64,000 nucleotides of DNA from the NCBI GenBank assembly GCA_905147135.1, contig LR990046.1, forward strand, positions 10,074,501 to 10,138,500, read 5' to 3'. The DNA comes from Blastobasis lacticolella (Eukaryota > Arthropoda > Insecta > Lepidoptera > Blastobasidae). The notes below the pieces were generated by a model. It was not told the origin of the DNA and made no database searches. It saw nothing but the letters and a program-made list of their open reading frames with translations. Positions 52,901-62,317 of the stretch are shown here, piece by piece. The position numbers and the translations under genes are program-made. Position 1 is the stretch's first letter. Each line of letters starts with the position of its first letter.

Positions 52901-54691
52901 CAAGGCGACAAAAATAGCTACCAGACCGTTGAGGCTGTAGATAGACGTCAAACAGCATTAAGTAGGCTTTCGTCTAAGGAAGCCGCGAGTGATATTGTTT
53001 ACTGGATTATTCAAATTGTTTATTTAACAGTTTATTGTGTGCTTTTTGGTACACACAAACAATAAAACATTAATTTACAGCGCATAGAATGCAAAATTGT
53101 GAATGTTTGTCATGCATTTATTGTTTTAGGACTGTTCGTGTGGCACTTACAGCTAACTTCTGAGCCGAAAATCGAGAAATACTTGCGTGACAACTATCTG
53201 GCCTTGTTACCAATGGTCCGTCTGTTAGGGGAGCGCCGTTTTTAATTTTATGCTATGGTAACCAACTGAATGTAGGTCACTACACGCAAATCTATAATAA
53301 ACTATTGGTGATACTACTTCAAATATTTTAGGCAACTGAGTTAGCTACCCATTAGCACCCACCTAAACTAAAGAGCCTCGGTGGCCGAGCGGTTAGGGTA
53401 TTCGACTCGTAAGCGAGAGGTACCGATGACTCTTTTCTGAGTTATGTACATTAGTTGAACTCTAACCGATGCTGTTACGGTGAGGGAAAACATCGTGATT
53501 AAACCTGCACATTTAGGCGACTGAATGTGTAACCATGATCCTATCTGATTAGGCTCCCCTGGCATGCTTACGGAGGTCAGATGGCAGTCGCTCAACTGTG
53601 ATTACCTGATCTGCCAAATCCTGGATCATTGTCAAGGCGAACCTCGGGCGAGAGTACCGGGACATTCAAGCCAAGATGATTAATATTTATTAGGTACCTA
53701 AACTAAACGTAACGTAATCCTTACACGGAAATAAGACTTGAAAGAGTGTATTTAATTAGTACAAAGGACGTTAATAAATTCATTATCAGATAAGGCTAAT
53801 ATCTAATATATAAAATTCTCGTGTCACAGTTTTCGTTGCCATACTCCTCTGAAACGGCTTGACCGATTTTGATGAAATTTTTTGTGCTTATCCGGTATCT
53901 ATGAGAATCGGCCAACATCTATTTTTCATCCCCCTAAATGTTAGGGGGGGGGGAGGGGAGCAAAACACGTTTGCCGGGTCAGCTAGTAACAAATAAGAAT
54001 CACTACCCTACGACACATTTTTGAGAAAATTTAATTGAAGTAGGTATGTAGGTTACCTGTGCTGGCGGCAGCGGGGCTGGCGGTGATTGCGTTGTCGAAG
54101 ATGGAATCTCAACTTTACGCTGCTGGGGAAAATATTGATAATTTCAAAATTAGACTAATTTAATCAAAAAAATATCCCACTTTATAGTTTGTGCCAATAT
54201 TTAAAATTCAAGTATTCTATCGCCGAAACGATAAATCCTTTTCAATGACATATCGAACGTTATTGGTCCTATAGAACGAAATTTGCAGTACAATGGAAGT
54301 TTATGTAATTGACCATAACTTTTCCCGTAGTGATTTGAGAGCTGTCGGCATAGTAAAAATCGTAGAAAATGAAAAATATTTTCCAATGACCTATTGCTCA
54401 ACATTATTGGTCATATAGGCCGAATTTTCCAATACAAAATTAAGTTTTTTTAATTGACCATAACTTTTTCCCACCGCGGTTCGTGAGTTGCCGCCATAGT
54501 ATCTAAAAGAAGAATCATTTTCAATGACACTTAGCTCAACGTTATTGGTCATATAGGCTGGTTGTATGGACCTCCTTTAACTTGGTCCGGCATAATTTTT
54601 TTTCTATGTCCGCTTGTGGGACAAAAATATGGTTTTCACATACCGTAGAGAGCTCCACGTAGGGATATGATGATTGCAAATCACTGTCCAT
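43839..54691 (-). CDS. LITAF: LITAF-like zinc-binding membrane protein 3 (four coding exons)
   Basis: Minus-strand exons 54644-54691, 54057-54122, 52695-52825 and 43839-43932 join in phases 0, 0 and 2 to 112 residues. Exon 1 encodes MDSDLQSSYPYVELST, before a donor ACG|GTATGT and after a 5' UTR acceptor (TATTTTATAG at 54711). Exon 2 encodes a Pro/Ser/Thr-rich linker (SSTTQSPPAPLPPAQ). Exon 3 encodes the first zinc knuckle, TCPFCYASIKTAV, then THIAAALCCAF. Exon 4 encodes CCCIPYCSESAK, then ADHYCPNCDRYLGTYHK, and stops. It is a complete LITAF domain, with both CxxC pairs and the hydrophobic cysteine-rich bridge. A PPxY motif is not present (SYPYV is nearest). The last intron is 8762 bp and holds a satellite-like array and several transposons. 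Exons 3 and 4 join in phase and family order, but a single gene across this gap is an inference. Confidence 0.8.
43940..45465. other. Large-intron sequence with a GC-rich unassigned patch
   Basis: It lies in the last intron of LITAF-like gene 3. At 44030-44470 a GC-rich patch looks like degraded transposon sequence (for example ATTCGCCAGGATATTTCGCG and 'GGTCTCCCTATCCCCGGGGC'), but no family could be named. Nothing was found at 44500-45460. Confidence 0.35.
45505..46205 (+). repeat. Higher-order tandem array, ~140-bp period (60+80 bp)
   Basis: Two unit types alternate. Unit A (about 60 bp) contains GTCCTGTCGTAAGCAGCGTA and TTTTCGGCTATT. Unit B (about 80 bp) contains CGAAGTCCTGTCGCAACCCA, CCTACACTATCAGCTATTC and TTCAACTCTTGTCTTTCTGC. 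The marker CCTACACTA recurs at 45672, 45812, 45951 and, as CCTACATTA, 46031. The spacings of 140, 139 and 80 show that one A unit is missing before the last. Related decayed half-units extend to about 46560. The open frame that spans it is a by-product of the repeat. Confidence 0.85.
46260..47175. other. Non-coding stretch after the array
   Basis: Decayed array-like words (CCCGTAACTTTCC, 'AATACCCGTAACATTC') continue to about 46560. Beyond this nothing was recognised. Confidence 0.35.
47180..47228. repeat. 49-bp near-perfect palindrome
   Basis: GAAACAATAACACATATGTG..CGCGCG..TACAAATGTGTTATTGTTTTC reads nearly the same on both strands, with a CG-alternating centre. The centre could adopt Z-DNA and the whole a cruciform. 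Confidence 0.85.
47716..47821. repeat. Small inverted-repeat element (18-bp arms)
   Basis: CAGCACCTCAGCCTACCC (47716-47733) pairs with GGGTAGGTTGAGGTGCTG (47804-47821) with one mismatch. The 70-bp interior is unique. Confidence 0.6.
47822..48890. other. Mostly non-coding, with one exon-like patch
   Basis: At 48424-48490 a TTACGTTTCAG acceptor is followed by an open GC-rich segment reading VRLHGAYATSTSSPLDPFLC up to a GCG|GTAACG donor. No family or partner exons were recognised, so it is not called as a gene. The rest shows nothing. Confidence 0.25.
48893..48985 (+). mobile_element. tRNA-type SINE (family A), short fragment
   Basis: Only the 3' half of the head (GTATCCGACTCGTAAGCGAG) and 'ACCAATGCTCTTACGGTGAG' remain, joined by a deletion. 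Confidence 0.65.
49859..50035 (+). mobile_element. SINE-like repeat (family B)
   Basis: CATCATCACAGCCCATAACA start, then GTCCACTACAGGACATAGGG, CTCCACGCTTGGCAGGCGGG, TTGGAGATCGCAGTGTTATA and TTTTCCAGTCTACGGAGGC. It is 3'-truncated. Confidence 0.8.
50486..50954. mobile_element. 469-bp MITE with ~120-bp TIRs and AATA target duplication
   Basis: The ends ACACCGGCACAC / GTGTGCCGGTGT are perfect. Inverted identity continues through A/T-runs, GTCTGTACACCGGGCGCCAC, CTATCTACGGGCATG and GCCGTCCAGCCTTCAATTT on both sides. AATA flanks it on each side. The high arm identity suggests a recent insertion into the older surrounding element. Confidence 0.9.
51569..52265. other. Non-coding intron sequence
   Basis: It carries the half-copy of the AAGGTCCATTATTGTATCAC mini-element (about 51593-51650) and, near 52190-52260, the GTCCGGCAGAGTAGAATAGC word that ends SINE family B. 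Otherwise nothing. Confidence 0.4.
52267..52548 (+). repeat. Two tandem ~140-bp units with TATATAAAAG box
   Basis: The units run about 52267-52407 and 52408-52548. Each has CATTGTT, then CGGGCCTCTGTAGTG, CCCAGCT, CATGGCGT, TTCGAATTCGGCT and GTTTATATAAAAGCAATAAC. They are about 80-85% alike by eye and lie within 150 bp of the CPFC exon of LITAF-like gene 3, in its last intron. Confidence 0.75.
52695..52825 (-). CDS. LITAF: LITAF-like gene 3, CPFC exon
   Basis: Acceptor CTGCCTTAG, donor CAT|GTAAGT in phase 2. Carries LLLGPENTVATCPFC and the start of the hydrophobic segment. Plus-strand open frames over this exon are shadows. Confidence 0.82.
53372..53680 (+). mobile_element. tRNA-type SINE (family A)
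   Basis: Head CCTCGGTGGCCGAGCGGTTA then GACTCGTAAGCGAGAGGT, with the B-box half deleted. The full body follows: ACCGATGCTGTTACGGTGAG, 'CCTGCACATTTAGGCGACTG', 'CCAAATCCTGGATCATTG', ending at CCAAGATGATTAATATT. Confidence 0.8.
53802..53986 (+). mobile_element. Short non-autonomous Helitron
   Basis: Starts TCTAATATATAAAATTCTCG after an A and ends GCCGGGTCAGCTAG before a T, the expected 5'-TC, 3'-CTRR ends and A/T target. The interior (CCATACTCCTCTGAAACGGC, TTGACCGATTTTGATGAAAT, CTATGAGAATCGGCCAACAT) is the very common insect Helitron 5' part. A G-run splits it at 53945-53958. Confidence 0.85.
54057..54122 (-). CDS. LITAF: LITAF-like gene 3, proline-rich exon with NAGNAG acceptor
   Basis: Acceptor CCCCAGCAG can be cut at either AG (start 54122 or 54119), adding or dropping one Gln. 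Donor GCACAG|GTAACC. It encodes a short linker rich in Ser, Thr and Pro. Confidence 0.65.
54644..54691 (-). CDS. LITAF: LITAF-like gene 3, first coding exon
   Basis: ATG at 54691 in context AAGAAAATGGAC; donor ACG|GTATGTG, phase 0. It is preceded by a TTTATTTTATAG acceptor at 54711-54712, implying a non-coding upstream exon. Confidence 0.65.
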
Positions 54692-55000
54692 TTTCTTTAG
54701 GCTGCCTATCCTATAAAATAAAAACATAATAAGCTTCCTAGGCAGAGTATCTCAGTATCATATCCGTGTTAATACGCATTTAAGTAGATATTTAAACAAA
54801 AATCTCCATACAAAACAACTTTAAATATCATTAATAAATGTGTTTAAGAATTTGGTGCAAGATCACTACGCTTATTGATTTTTAAAAATAACTTTCAGTT
54901 AGATACATATACCGAAAAGTTCTAGCTCTCTACGCTCGTTCATTGTTTTGTACTTGTTTTTATTATTACAAAAACATGAGCTTTTTGGACAAGCTATCAC

Positions 55001-55165
55001 GTCAGCACAACCCATAACAGTCCACTGCAGGACTCAAGGCCTCTTCCAAAGGGGATTGCCATAATCTCCAAACTTGGCAGGCGGGTTGGAGATCGCAGTG
55101 TAATAAATATAACAATGGAAAACACTGCTGCCCATTTTTCAGTCTATGGAGACTTTAAATTTTTT
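55001..55165 (+). mobile_element. SINE-like repeat (family B), partial
   Basis: Contains CCCATAACAGTCCACTGCAG, GCCATAATCTCCAAACTTGG, CAGGCGGGTTGGAGATCGCA and GGAAAACACTGCTGCCCATT. A second, more decayed related segment follows at 55200-55300. Confidence 0.75.
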
Positions 55166-55299
55166 GTCTCAAAACTGATAGACTTGAGCCTTCTTCACAT
55201 TAGTGGCGGGTTTTGTCATAATCTCCACGTACGTGGTGGTTAGGATGTGCAGTGCCGAAAACACACGCAACAGAAAACACTGCTACCAACGATTTTCTG

Positions 55300-56160
55300 A
55301 CAGAATATTAATGCTCTAGAGTCCACTTAGTTGTCTAGTAGTACGTATGGCACCTAATACTGTTGAGTATATTAGGTAACGCAGTTAACTATAATAGTTA
55401 GCCCGCGACTAATTGTCTGTAAGTTCCTCTGTTGTCCCGAACTTTTTCTCGGAATGCGGAACTCACTGTGCAAGTACTGGTGGGTAGGTCAAATTATTTC
55501 CGTGCATTTTCGCACAAACTACCATTTGCACACTGCTCAAATCTAAGCAACAAACAGACGTTTCATTAATGCTCAAATTTTTTATTTCTAAATTAGCCGG
55601 ATTGGTCATCAATTCAACAAACCAGTTTGACCTTGCCTTTGAATATCAATATTCGACCATAGTGGGTAAGTAGGTCTACCCAATTAGGAAATTTAAATAC
55701 CTATTGATATTAAATCGTTTTTTTAATTTACCGTAACCTTGTCCTGTGTCCAGTATATACAAAATTTAGTTAGGATTATGGGAAGCCGGGGGAATAACCG
55801 GGACATGACGCCAAGATGATGATGATGATGAAGCTATAGTATCTAAATACAATAGTATCTAGATACTGTAAATTAGGTAGATGCTGTACTACTACTTTTA
55901 CCAAAACCTTGCAGCTAAATAAAGCAACAAATACCTATTTATTCTAAATCTATTGAAACTGGACCTAACTTGTATTGTAAGCATAATTTATCGCATTCAA
56001 AGTCATCCACGGTCAACGGCAGCAGATGTTTGCATGAAGACTAAACAAGGATTAAAATTAGCAAGCTCAGTTCAATTCCACACACAAAATGCAACGCAAC
56101 GCTCTCGTCGATAACAACGCCGCTATTTATCAAACGTGAAAGAACCATTAATAATAATAA
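55300..56160. other. Non-coding stretch
   Basis: Nothing beyond a GATGATGATG run near 55818-55830 after a SINE-like 'CCGGGACATGACGCC' ending (a family-A 3' remnant). Confidence 0.35.
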
Positions 56161-56261
56161 CTCATGTACTTACTTGGAATGCCTGGAGTGTTTGATTTCT
56201 GATAAGGACGGTCACAGTTTAGCAACAAGCACACAACACAACACGAGGAAGAAAAACGACA

Positions 56262-56332
56262 CGGCAGGCGGCGGTGGAGCGGCGCGTACGATCGTGCGCA
56301 CGGTGTACGCAGGAATGGACAAGTTGGTGCTG
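56262..56332 (-). other. Proline-rich open segment, possible LITAF-type linker exon
   Basis: On the minus strand, after ACCTGACAG, one frame reads TNLSIPAYTVRTIVRAAPPPPA. The style resembles proline-rich linkers of LITAF-like proteins and it lies 1.6 kb upstream of LITAF-like gene 3. The only donor candidate (GCC|GTGTCG) is poor, so this is weak. Confidence 0.2.
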
Positions 56333-56929
56333 TCAGGTCAGTTTGAGTTTTGGGCGCTAGATAAAAAAAAAGCGCTAGATTCTGCTAAACAAGGGTAATT
56401 AAAAAAAGCGCAAAATTTTTACAAATAGGAGTTAAAAGTTACGTTGCACAACCGCACCTAGTGTTTGACTGACTATGAAATTAACTAGTTGGCTTCTAGT
56501 AGAGTGGCACAAACAGGAGCTCGTTGCGCTCGCTCAGCCAGTGGTTATGTTACTTACCTACCTATACCATGGTCACTCCAGGTATTTTGAGCCAAAATTT
56601 GACACATTTCAGTATATTTTAGATATATTTTAGTCATATTTATGTACTTAACAACTACTTCAATAAAGCGCTAGATTTTGCGCTAGGAGTCAAATATTAA
56701 AAATGGAAGATGATTACCCCGAAATTCTGCTAGATCTAGCGCCGAAAGCGCTAAAATGTCAGCACTGATGGAGAAGTGGAGTGACCGAGTGAGTGAGTGT
56801 ACGCCTCTTGTGCCTCGGGGGGACGCCCCGCTTCGCCAACTCGTGAACTTGGAATTCGACACAAATCCAATACAAAGTAGCCTCTATGAAAGCGTACATA
56901 AAACTAAACTTTCATGTTCATGATTTATG

Positions 56930-57060
56930 GGCTAGGGTTTGTAGGGACTAGAGATATCCGCCGACGCCCGACTGGTCGCCGACTAGTCGATTGGCGATTA
57001 GTCGTCGTATGCCGACTAGTGGACAAAACCAACCGACTAATGGACCCGTTTCTGTACTTA
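56930..57060 (+). mobile_element. hAT-type terminal fragment (GACTAGTCG-rich)
   Basis: TAGAGATATCCGCCGACGCC, then repeated CGACTAGTCG/CGATTAGTCG words, resembles the subterminal repeats of hAT elements whose ends are rich in GACTAATCG. No matching second end was found. Confidence 0.4.
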
Positions 57061-57168
57061 TATTTATTAAGGGGTAAAATGAAATTCATATTTATATCCA
57101 TAATTCCTTTCGCTATCGGTAAACTATCTTATCTATTTCACTCGATGTTGATTTAATAAGGTTATGGC

Positions 57169-57956
57169 TAGGGTTGCCAACCCTACTGTATAATATAGTA
57201 TCCTACTATATTAGGAGTCTACCTACTATAAATTAAAAATTAAAATATAGTAGGCGAAACTACTATATTTAATTAGCACAACATTATCACTTACCTCAAA
57301 ACGGAATGCGTCAATAGGATCCTTAAAAGAAAAAAATTCCTGATGTTAATTGAATATTTCAGAACGATCTTGAGTCTTCACATTTGTATGACGTGACGTC
57401 AAACTCAAGTCAAATAAAACAAAACAGCTATGAAGCTCAATGAAGCAGAAAATTAACATTTAAGAAATAATATAGGTAACCTAAAAGAGCGTCGGTGGCC
57501 GAGCGGTTAGAGTATCCGACTCGTAAGCCAGAGGTCCCGGGTTCGAATCCCGCTCCGGCCATGTACCAATGACTGTTTTCTGAGTTATGTACATTAGTTG
57601 AATACTAACCGATGCTCTTACGGTGAGGGAAAACATCGTGATGAAACCTGCACATTCAGGCGACTGGATGTGTAACCATGATCCAATCTGGTCAGGTTCC
57701 CCTGGTAGCAGGGTCATGGAGGTCAGATGGCAGTCCCTCCACTGTAATTACCTGATCTGCCAAATTCTGGATCATGGTCAAGGCGGACCCCGGGCCCTCG
57801 TGCGCGAGAGCATAAGATGATTATTTTTTATTGATAGGTAACCTAAAAAAACCTACTATACATATAGTATTTTTGGTTGATTCCTTACCTACTATATTTT
57901 TATGGCTTCTAAACCCGAAAATACTATATTTGGTCTAAAAAAAGTTGGCATCCCTA
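57169..57956. mobile_element. hAT element with perfect 8-bp target duplication, split by a SINE
   Basis: Ends TAGGGTTGCCAAC (57169) and GTTGGCATCCCTA (to 57956) are inverted, and GTTATGGC flanks both sides (57161-57168, 57957-57964). Subterminal CTACTATA/TATAGTAG words recur in both orientations. Without the SINE it is about 425 bp. Non-autonomous. Confidence 0.9.
57487..57834 (+). mobile_element. tRNA-type SINE (family A), complete reference copy
   Basis: A 15-bp target duplication, ATAGGTAACCTAAAA, flanks it (57472-57486, 57835-57849). The head has A-box-like GTGGCCGAGCGGTTAGAGTA and B-box GGGTTCGAATCCCGCTCCGG. The body and 3' end are as in the other copies, with tail AAGATGATTATTTTTTATTG. 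It looks the youngest of the family here. Confidence 0.92.
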
Positions 57957-57964
57957 GTTATGGC

Positions 57965-60370
57965 TGATAACAGAGGACTGTTAAAGATTGTGTAAGTAAT
58001 TGCGATGAATATCAAGTTTCAATATTGATTGTAGTCGAGTGTTCAATTCTACCAACACGCAGTTGTATTTGTGTTTTCTACGAAACGGAGCCCAACCCAT
58101 CTTGCTTAGGACTGTAGGTACTTCAAAGCCAAGTAAAAACTGCAGCAAAAAACGGTAGCTTAATAAGCACAAATTCGGTCTTGTACGGAGGAGGTACCTA
58201 CTTCTGCCAGCTTTGAGATCGAACAGCCAAAAATCAAGTGGCAGCTTTGGTTTCAATAAAGAAGAGTTCTAAGAAAATTATTCGTAATCGAGAGGATATT
58301 GACGTCAACCAACAAAGCCTTGTAATTCAACCGCACGAATATTCGAAAGATATTCTCAAATGAATAAAATTGAGTTCACATAAATAAAAGTAAAATCAAA
58401 TATCAAAATCCTAAAAAAATGAAGCGAATGAAACATAAATCCGCGTAAATAAGATAATTTAAATGTAATCCACACAAATCGAAATAGTCAAACAATTTAT
58501 AAAATCCGTACAAAATTCAAACAAAGTATACAGTAAACATGCAACTTAGCTTTGACAGCACTCGATACGGCAACGGATTCTTCTTTCTTCTGTGGCCACT
58601 CAAACCCTATGATTCCGAAATCCTAACGTTATCCTCACCTAAATAATATAGAATAGAGGCCTTTAGGTCTCGGACCTTACCGGGAGGTAACTGAGACTCC
58701 CATCACACCTCATATCTCAGCCAACCAGCAAAGCAACATCAAACGAACCAGTGACCTATTGTCTACTTCGCTCAAACCGTCACACATATTCCAATCATCT
58801 CGTCAGGCATTATTATGGTCCTACCTATCGACTCACGAGTCAAAGGAGCGACTATTATTTAAATTTTATTTATTTCGCGTGTGTAAGTTGTGTGCCTAGT
58901 GTGAGGGACGCTAACGACTCGGGCCAGGTTTCGATCCAAACTCGAGATTCATGTCCGTAGGAAAATGTCATTAAAGCTTTAAAAGCACAAAGGGAACTAT
59001 GAATATTAAACGGAACATGGGTCAAAATCGTACCAGAATTCGGCGGAAAACCTAGGCGTAGACTTAGTTAGAGCGCCTAGGCCATGGAAGACCAAGTCGG
59101 GATTCGTGAGGGACTCATTCTCTTAGTGTGTATTCGATGTCACATCCGAAACTGTGTCCTAGGTTAGTTTTATAGTTTTTTATTCAGTGAGGGTGAGTAC
59201 TGATGATATTTAATTTGGTAATATTTTCCTCAAAATTTGTGTTTTAATCACCTTTCACACTTATGTTGAAATCTCTAAGAGCCCTAATAAATACTCTTAA
59301 CTACCATAAAAGTAATGAGAATGTAACTTACGCTTTCGAAACTTAGAAACAAAGACAAATGTAAAACAAACCAAATCACTGACACTACGTAGATTAAGAA
59401 ATAGATAGAGAACGAAAGAAACGACACAAAGCTGAAAGATAACACAAAATAATGAAGCACTAATTAATTTAACAAACTACACGCGAGTTGTAATGAATTT
59501 TTCGAGGAAATTTGGAAAAGCCTGGGGTTTCTTAGTTACGGAAATGGATACGATGATGTTCACGCGACGCGACCCAAGGGCTGACTGTCCCTTTCTACTA
59601 CTCTGGCCACCTTGCTTTAAATCGTTATCGACAAAATTCCCACAGTTCAATATTTCATACAAACAAAAAATGTAATATTTCTAAGTTTATGAGGTCTAAA
59701 GCGACTGCTCTTATAACGCCCGCACATCCATAAATTTTACAAAATCTTCCTGATAAACCGAAAATAGTTAAATGTTACTACATCTAGAGATGTAGGGATG
59801 TGTGCATACGACGTTTTATTTATTTACCGAGTCGATTAAATTTAATCAACGCAAACAAAAATACGTAAGCAAATGGATTCGATGTGTAATTTCTTTAGAC
59901 CAAAATTTATAATGTAGGGAGTTATAAGTAAACAATATAAAGACATTTTAGGTACTATAAGCTCGATGTAATGTTTCATCAGACTGAGTATAGAGATATT
60001 TAATTCCTATGAAGCAAATCAATTTGAGTCATAAAACAAGTAGATTAAAATTAAATTCTAGACATTTAAGATATTTACAATATTTTGCCTGTCGTCCAAC
60101 CAATCAATAGCGTAAATTTATTACGGGCTTTTGAAGTAAAATATTTCTCTTATCGTCAGATAAATTGTTTAAGTTTATTACAAAACCAAGTTTTGGTTAA
60201 GCATTTAAGAGAATTTGTTAAAAGAAATCATGATAACCAAGCTATATTTTAACCACACACTGCTCTGCGTATGATATGCGTATTCATTTCCAAGTCCATC
60301 AACTACAAACATATGATATACAAATAAATTATATGGGACGAGCTCATGGTACATAGTGATCGTTACAGTA
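57965..60370. other. Non-coding stretch, nothing assigned
   Basis: No gene motif was seen. A GC-richer segment at 58560-59180 and an ORF at 59493-59675 could be retroelement LTR or UTR remains, but no paired repeat was found. Confidence 0.3.
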
Positions 60371-60375
60371 CCTAG

Positions 60376-60428
60376 CATTCAGTCGACTGAATGTGCAGGT
60401 TTCATCACAATGTTTTTCCTCACTATGT
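60376..60428 (-). mobile_element. tRNA-type SINE (family A), short fragment
   Basis: The plus strand reads CATTCAGTCGACTGAATGTG CAGGTTTCATCACAATGTTT, the reverse of the family-A 'AACATCGTGATGAAACCTGC' block. Only about 50 bp remains. Confidence 0.5.
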
Positions 60429-60429
60429 A

Positions 60430-61468
60430 TTTAACATACAACAACACCGTAGCGCAAGTAGCAGTACAAAATATCCCTTTTGGTGTAACTCAGAACAATA
60501 CGAGTTAATAAAGACTTATAATTGTTAAACCGTGAACTTAGAACTGCGCATTACGCTTTTGTCTGTATGATAGCATCATATAAGCAGGAACGGATACTAT
60601 AGTTACGGGCTTGGAGTTAGTGTAGATGTCAAAAATACTGTCTTACAGCTACTAGCATTTCTATATTGCATTGGTTGCTTAAGAGCATTTTAGTGGTAGT
60701 AAAATATGATAATTGCTGTGTAAAGGTGTAGACTTAGAAAATGCTAGCATCTAATAAGAGTCATTGTGAACTGCCGTACAGCCATCAGTTTTAGAGTGTA
60801 CACACAAATAGAGTGTTAAGGTGTTAATTCTGATAATCACAACGCACTTTATATTTTCGCAATCTGACTTGCAGTTCCGACGATATTCAGGCTTTAACGA
60901 AGAAAATTAGAAATTTTCGGCTCAAATACACATTTATGCAGAGAAAGAATAGTGACTGACGTAAGTTAGGTATCAAAATTATAAGTAGGTACCTACTGTT
61001 GGTGGAAGGGCGCCAAGTGACTCCATTACATGACCCCTGGTTTACTGGGCTTGGTTAAGCGGTTCGTGAAATAATGGTACGCCGAAAGTAGGTACATTAG
61101 ATTTTTACATACCAATGGATACCATGTCAAAAATAGTCGTGACAGGGTACTGAGATACATTATTATTATTATATAAAATATTCCTTCCTTCTATATAAAC
61201 TCCAATTTAGAGCCAAAACTTAAAGTTCGTCCCAACACTAGTTCATATAGTAGCATGACGGGGGGCTATTGTCTAACTCCCTCTTTCCCCACCGCACTAC
61301 TAAGCTGCACTACTGGTAGTGTCGTTGGTAGTTTTTTTCCCTTCTGCACTACTGGTCCGGTAGTGCCGTAGGTATTAGTAAAATACATATATTTACGTTC
61401 CCCATTAGACTACCTAAGTTATTTTCGCAATTTGATACGGGTAACTAAAAAACAAAATTTCTGGGTTT
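60430..61468. other. Non-coding stretch, nothing assigned
   Basis: AT-rich. 'CACTACTGG' words repeat at 61295-61365 (GCACTACTAAGCTGCACTAC, then TGCACTACTGGTCCGGTAGT), perhaps a small decayed repeat. Confidence 0.3.
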
Positions 61469-61912
61469 ATTTACGCCTGCCTGAAGGTAAGCAATCACCG
61501 CGGCCTATGGACGTTTGCAATACCAAGGGCATCACCAACGCGTTGCCGACCCCGTAAAAACCTTTTTACCCCTTTCTTGAAGAACTCAATGTTGCACTCT
61601 CCAGGTAGTTCATTCCACAATCTTAGTGTGCGTGGGAAAAACTTTGAAACCGCACAGTTCGCGACCGATTTGGCTTCAAGGTGTGAGGATGAACTCCCTG
61701 TCGGTAACGAGCGATGTGATGATAGAATGTAGCTGTAGGCATCATGTCAAGCAGTTCTTCAGAACAACCACCGTTGTACAAGCGGTAGAACACACAAAGG
61801 GAGGTGAAATCCCTCGGCTGGCTCAGCGGCTCAATACCACTTGTGAGCATGCGTCTCACAGCGTGCTTTTGGATCGAGAATTGTCAATCCACTGGCCTGC
61901 TTATAATTATAT
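61469..61912 (-). mobile_element. 3' end of a non-LTR retrotransposon (Jockey/R1-like C-terminus)
   Basis: Minus-strand frames read SRTVRFQSFSHAH-like and 'VHPHTLKPNRSRTVRF', then a W(T/N)xLP-type block. Then comes the tail shared with 741-932: cysteine-rich end, 'GCGGTGATTGCTTACC' and 'GGCAGGCGTAAATAA' on the minus strand. This matches the 'HP......SRT.RF..SF..RT..LWN.LP' C-terminus of Jockey-like ORF2. Broken by stops. Confidence 0.65.
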
Positions 61913-62317
61913 GTATGTATTAATCGCATTAAATCACTTTATTATATTCCGTTGCAATTCCAATATTAATAATCAATAGTTTTATCTATACAAGTGCAGC
62001 AGCGGGTAAATAAGCACTTGTCACAAATTAAAAAGACTATTGGTTAAATGATTTATCAACAATTATGTTAACCTCATATTATCTTACTTATTACATACAC
62101 ACATGTCGAATGATGCTACAGATCTTAACTTCATACAAATTAATAGAGCGACAGTCTTGCTGAAAACTTATTGATGGAAATATTGAAACAAAACAGACGA
62201 TATATTACTACAGCTTAAGAATAGCGGATATGATTTAGTAACAAAATCAACATTTGAAAGTGTTAAACACCCTCTGTATGATGCACGGAATAAAAATGCA
62301 GGAGTTTCGAAAACCTA

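Noticed and set aside
52616..53065. 149-residue plus-strand ORF
   Set aside because: It is antisense to the CPFC exon of LITAF-like gene 3 and to flanking intron. It shows no family motif, whereas the minus strand has the zinc knuckle and matching splice sites.
57487..57560. Functional tRNA gene at the start of the SINE (also at 13245, 36030-36115, 37440-37490, 53372)
   Set aside because: A- and B-box-like segments are present but the anticodon arm does not pair well, there is no RNA polymerase III terminator after the head, and each is followed by a SINE body.
59477..59675. Overlapping open frames on both strands near 59.5 kb
   Set aside because: No motif, no splice context and similar length on both strands; probably chance or old retroelement sequence.
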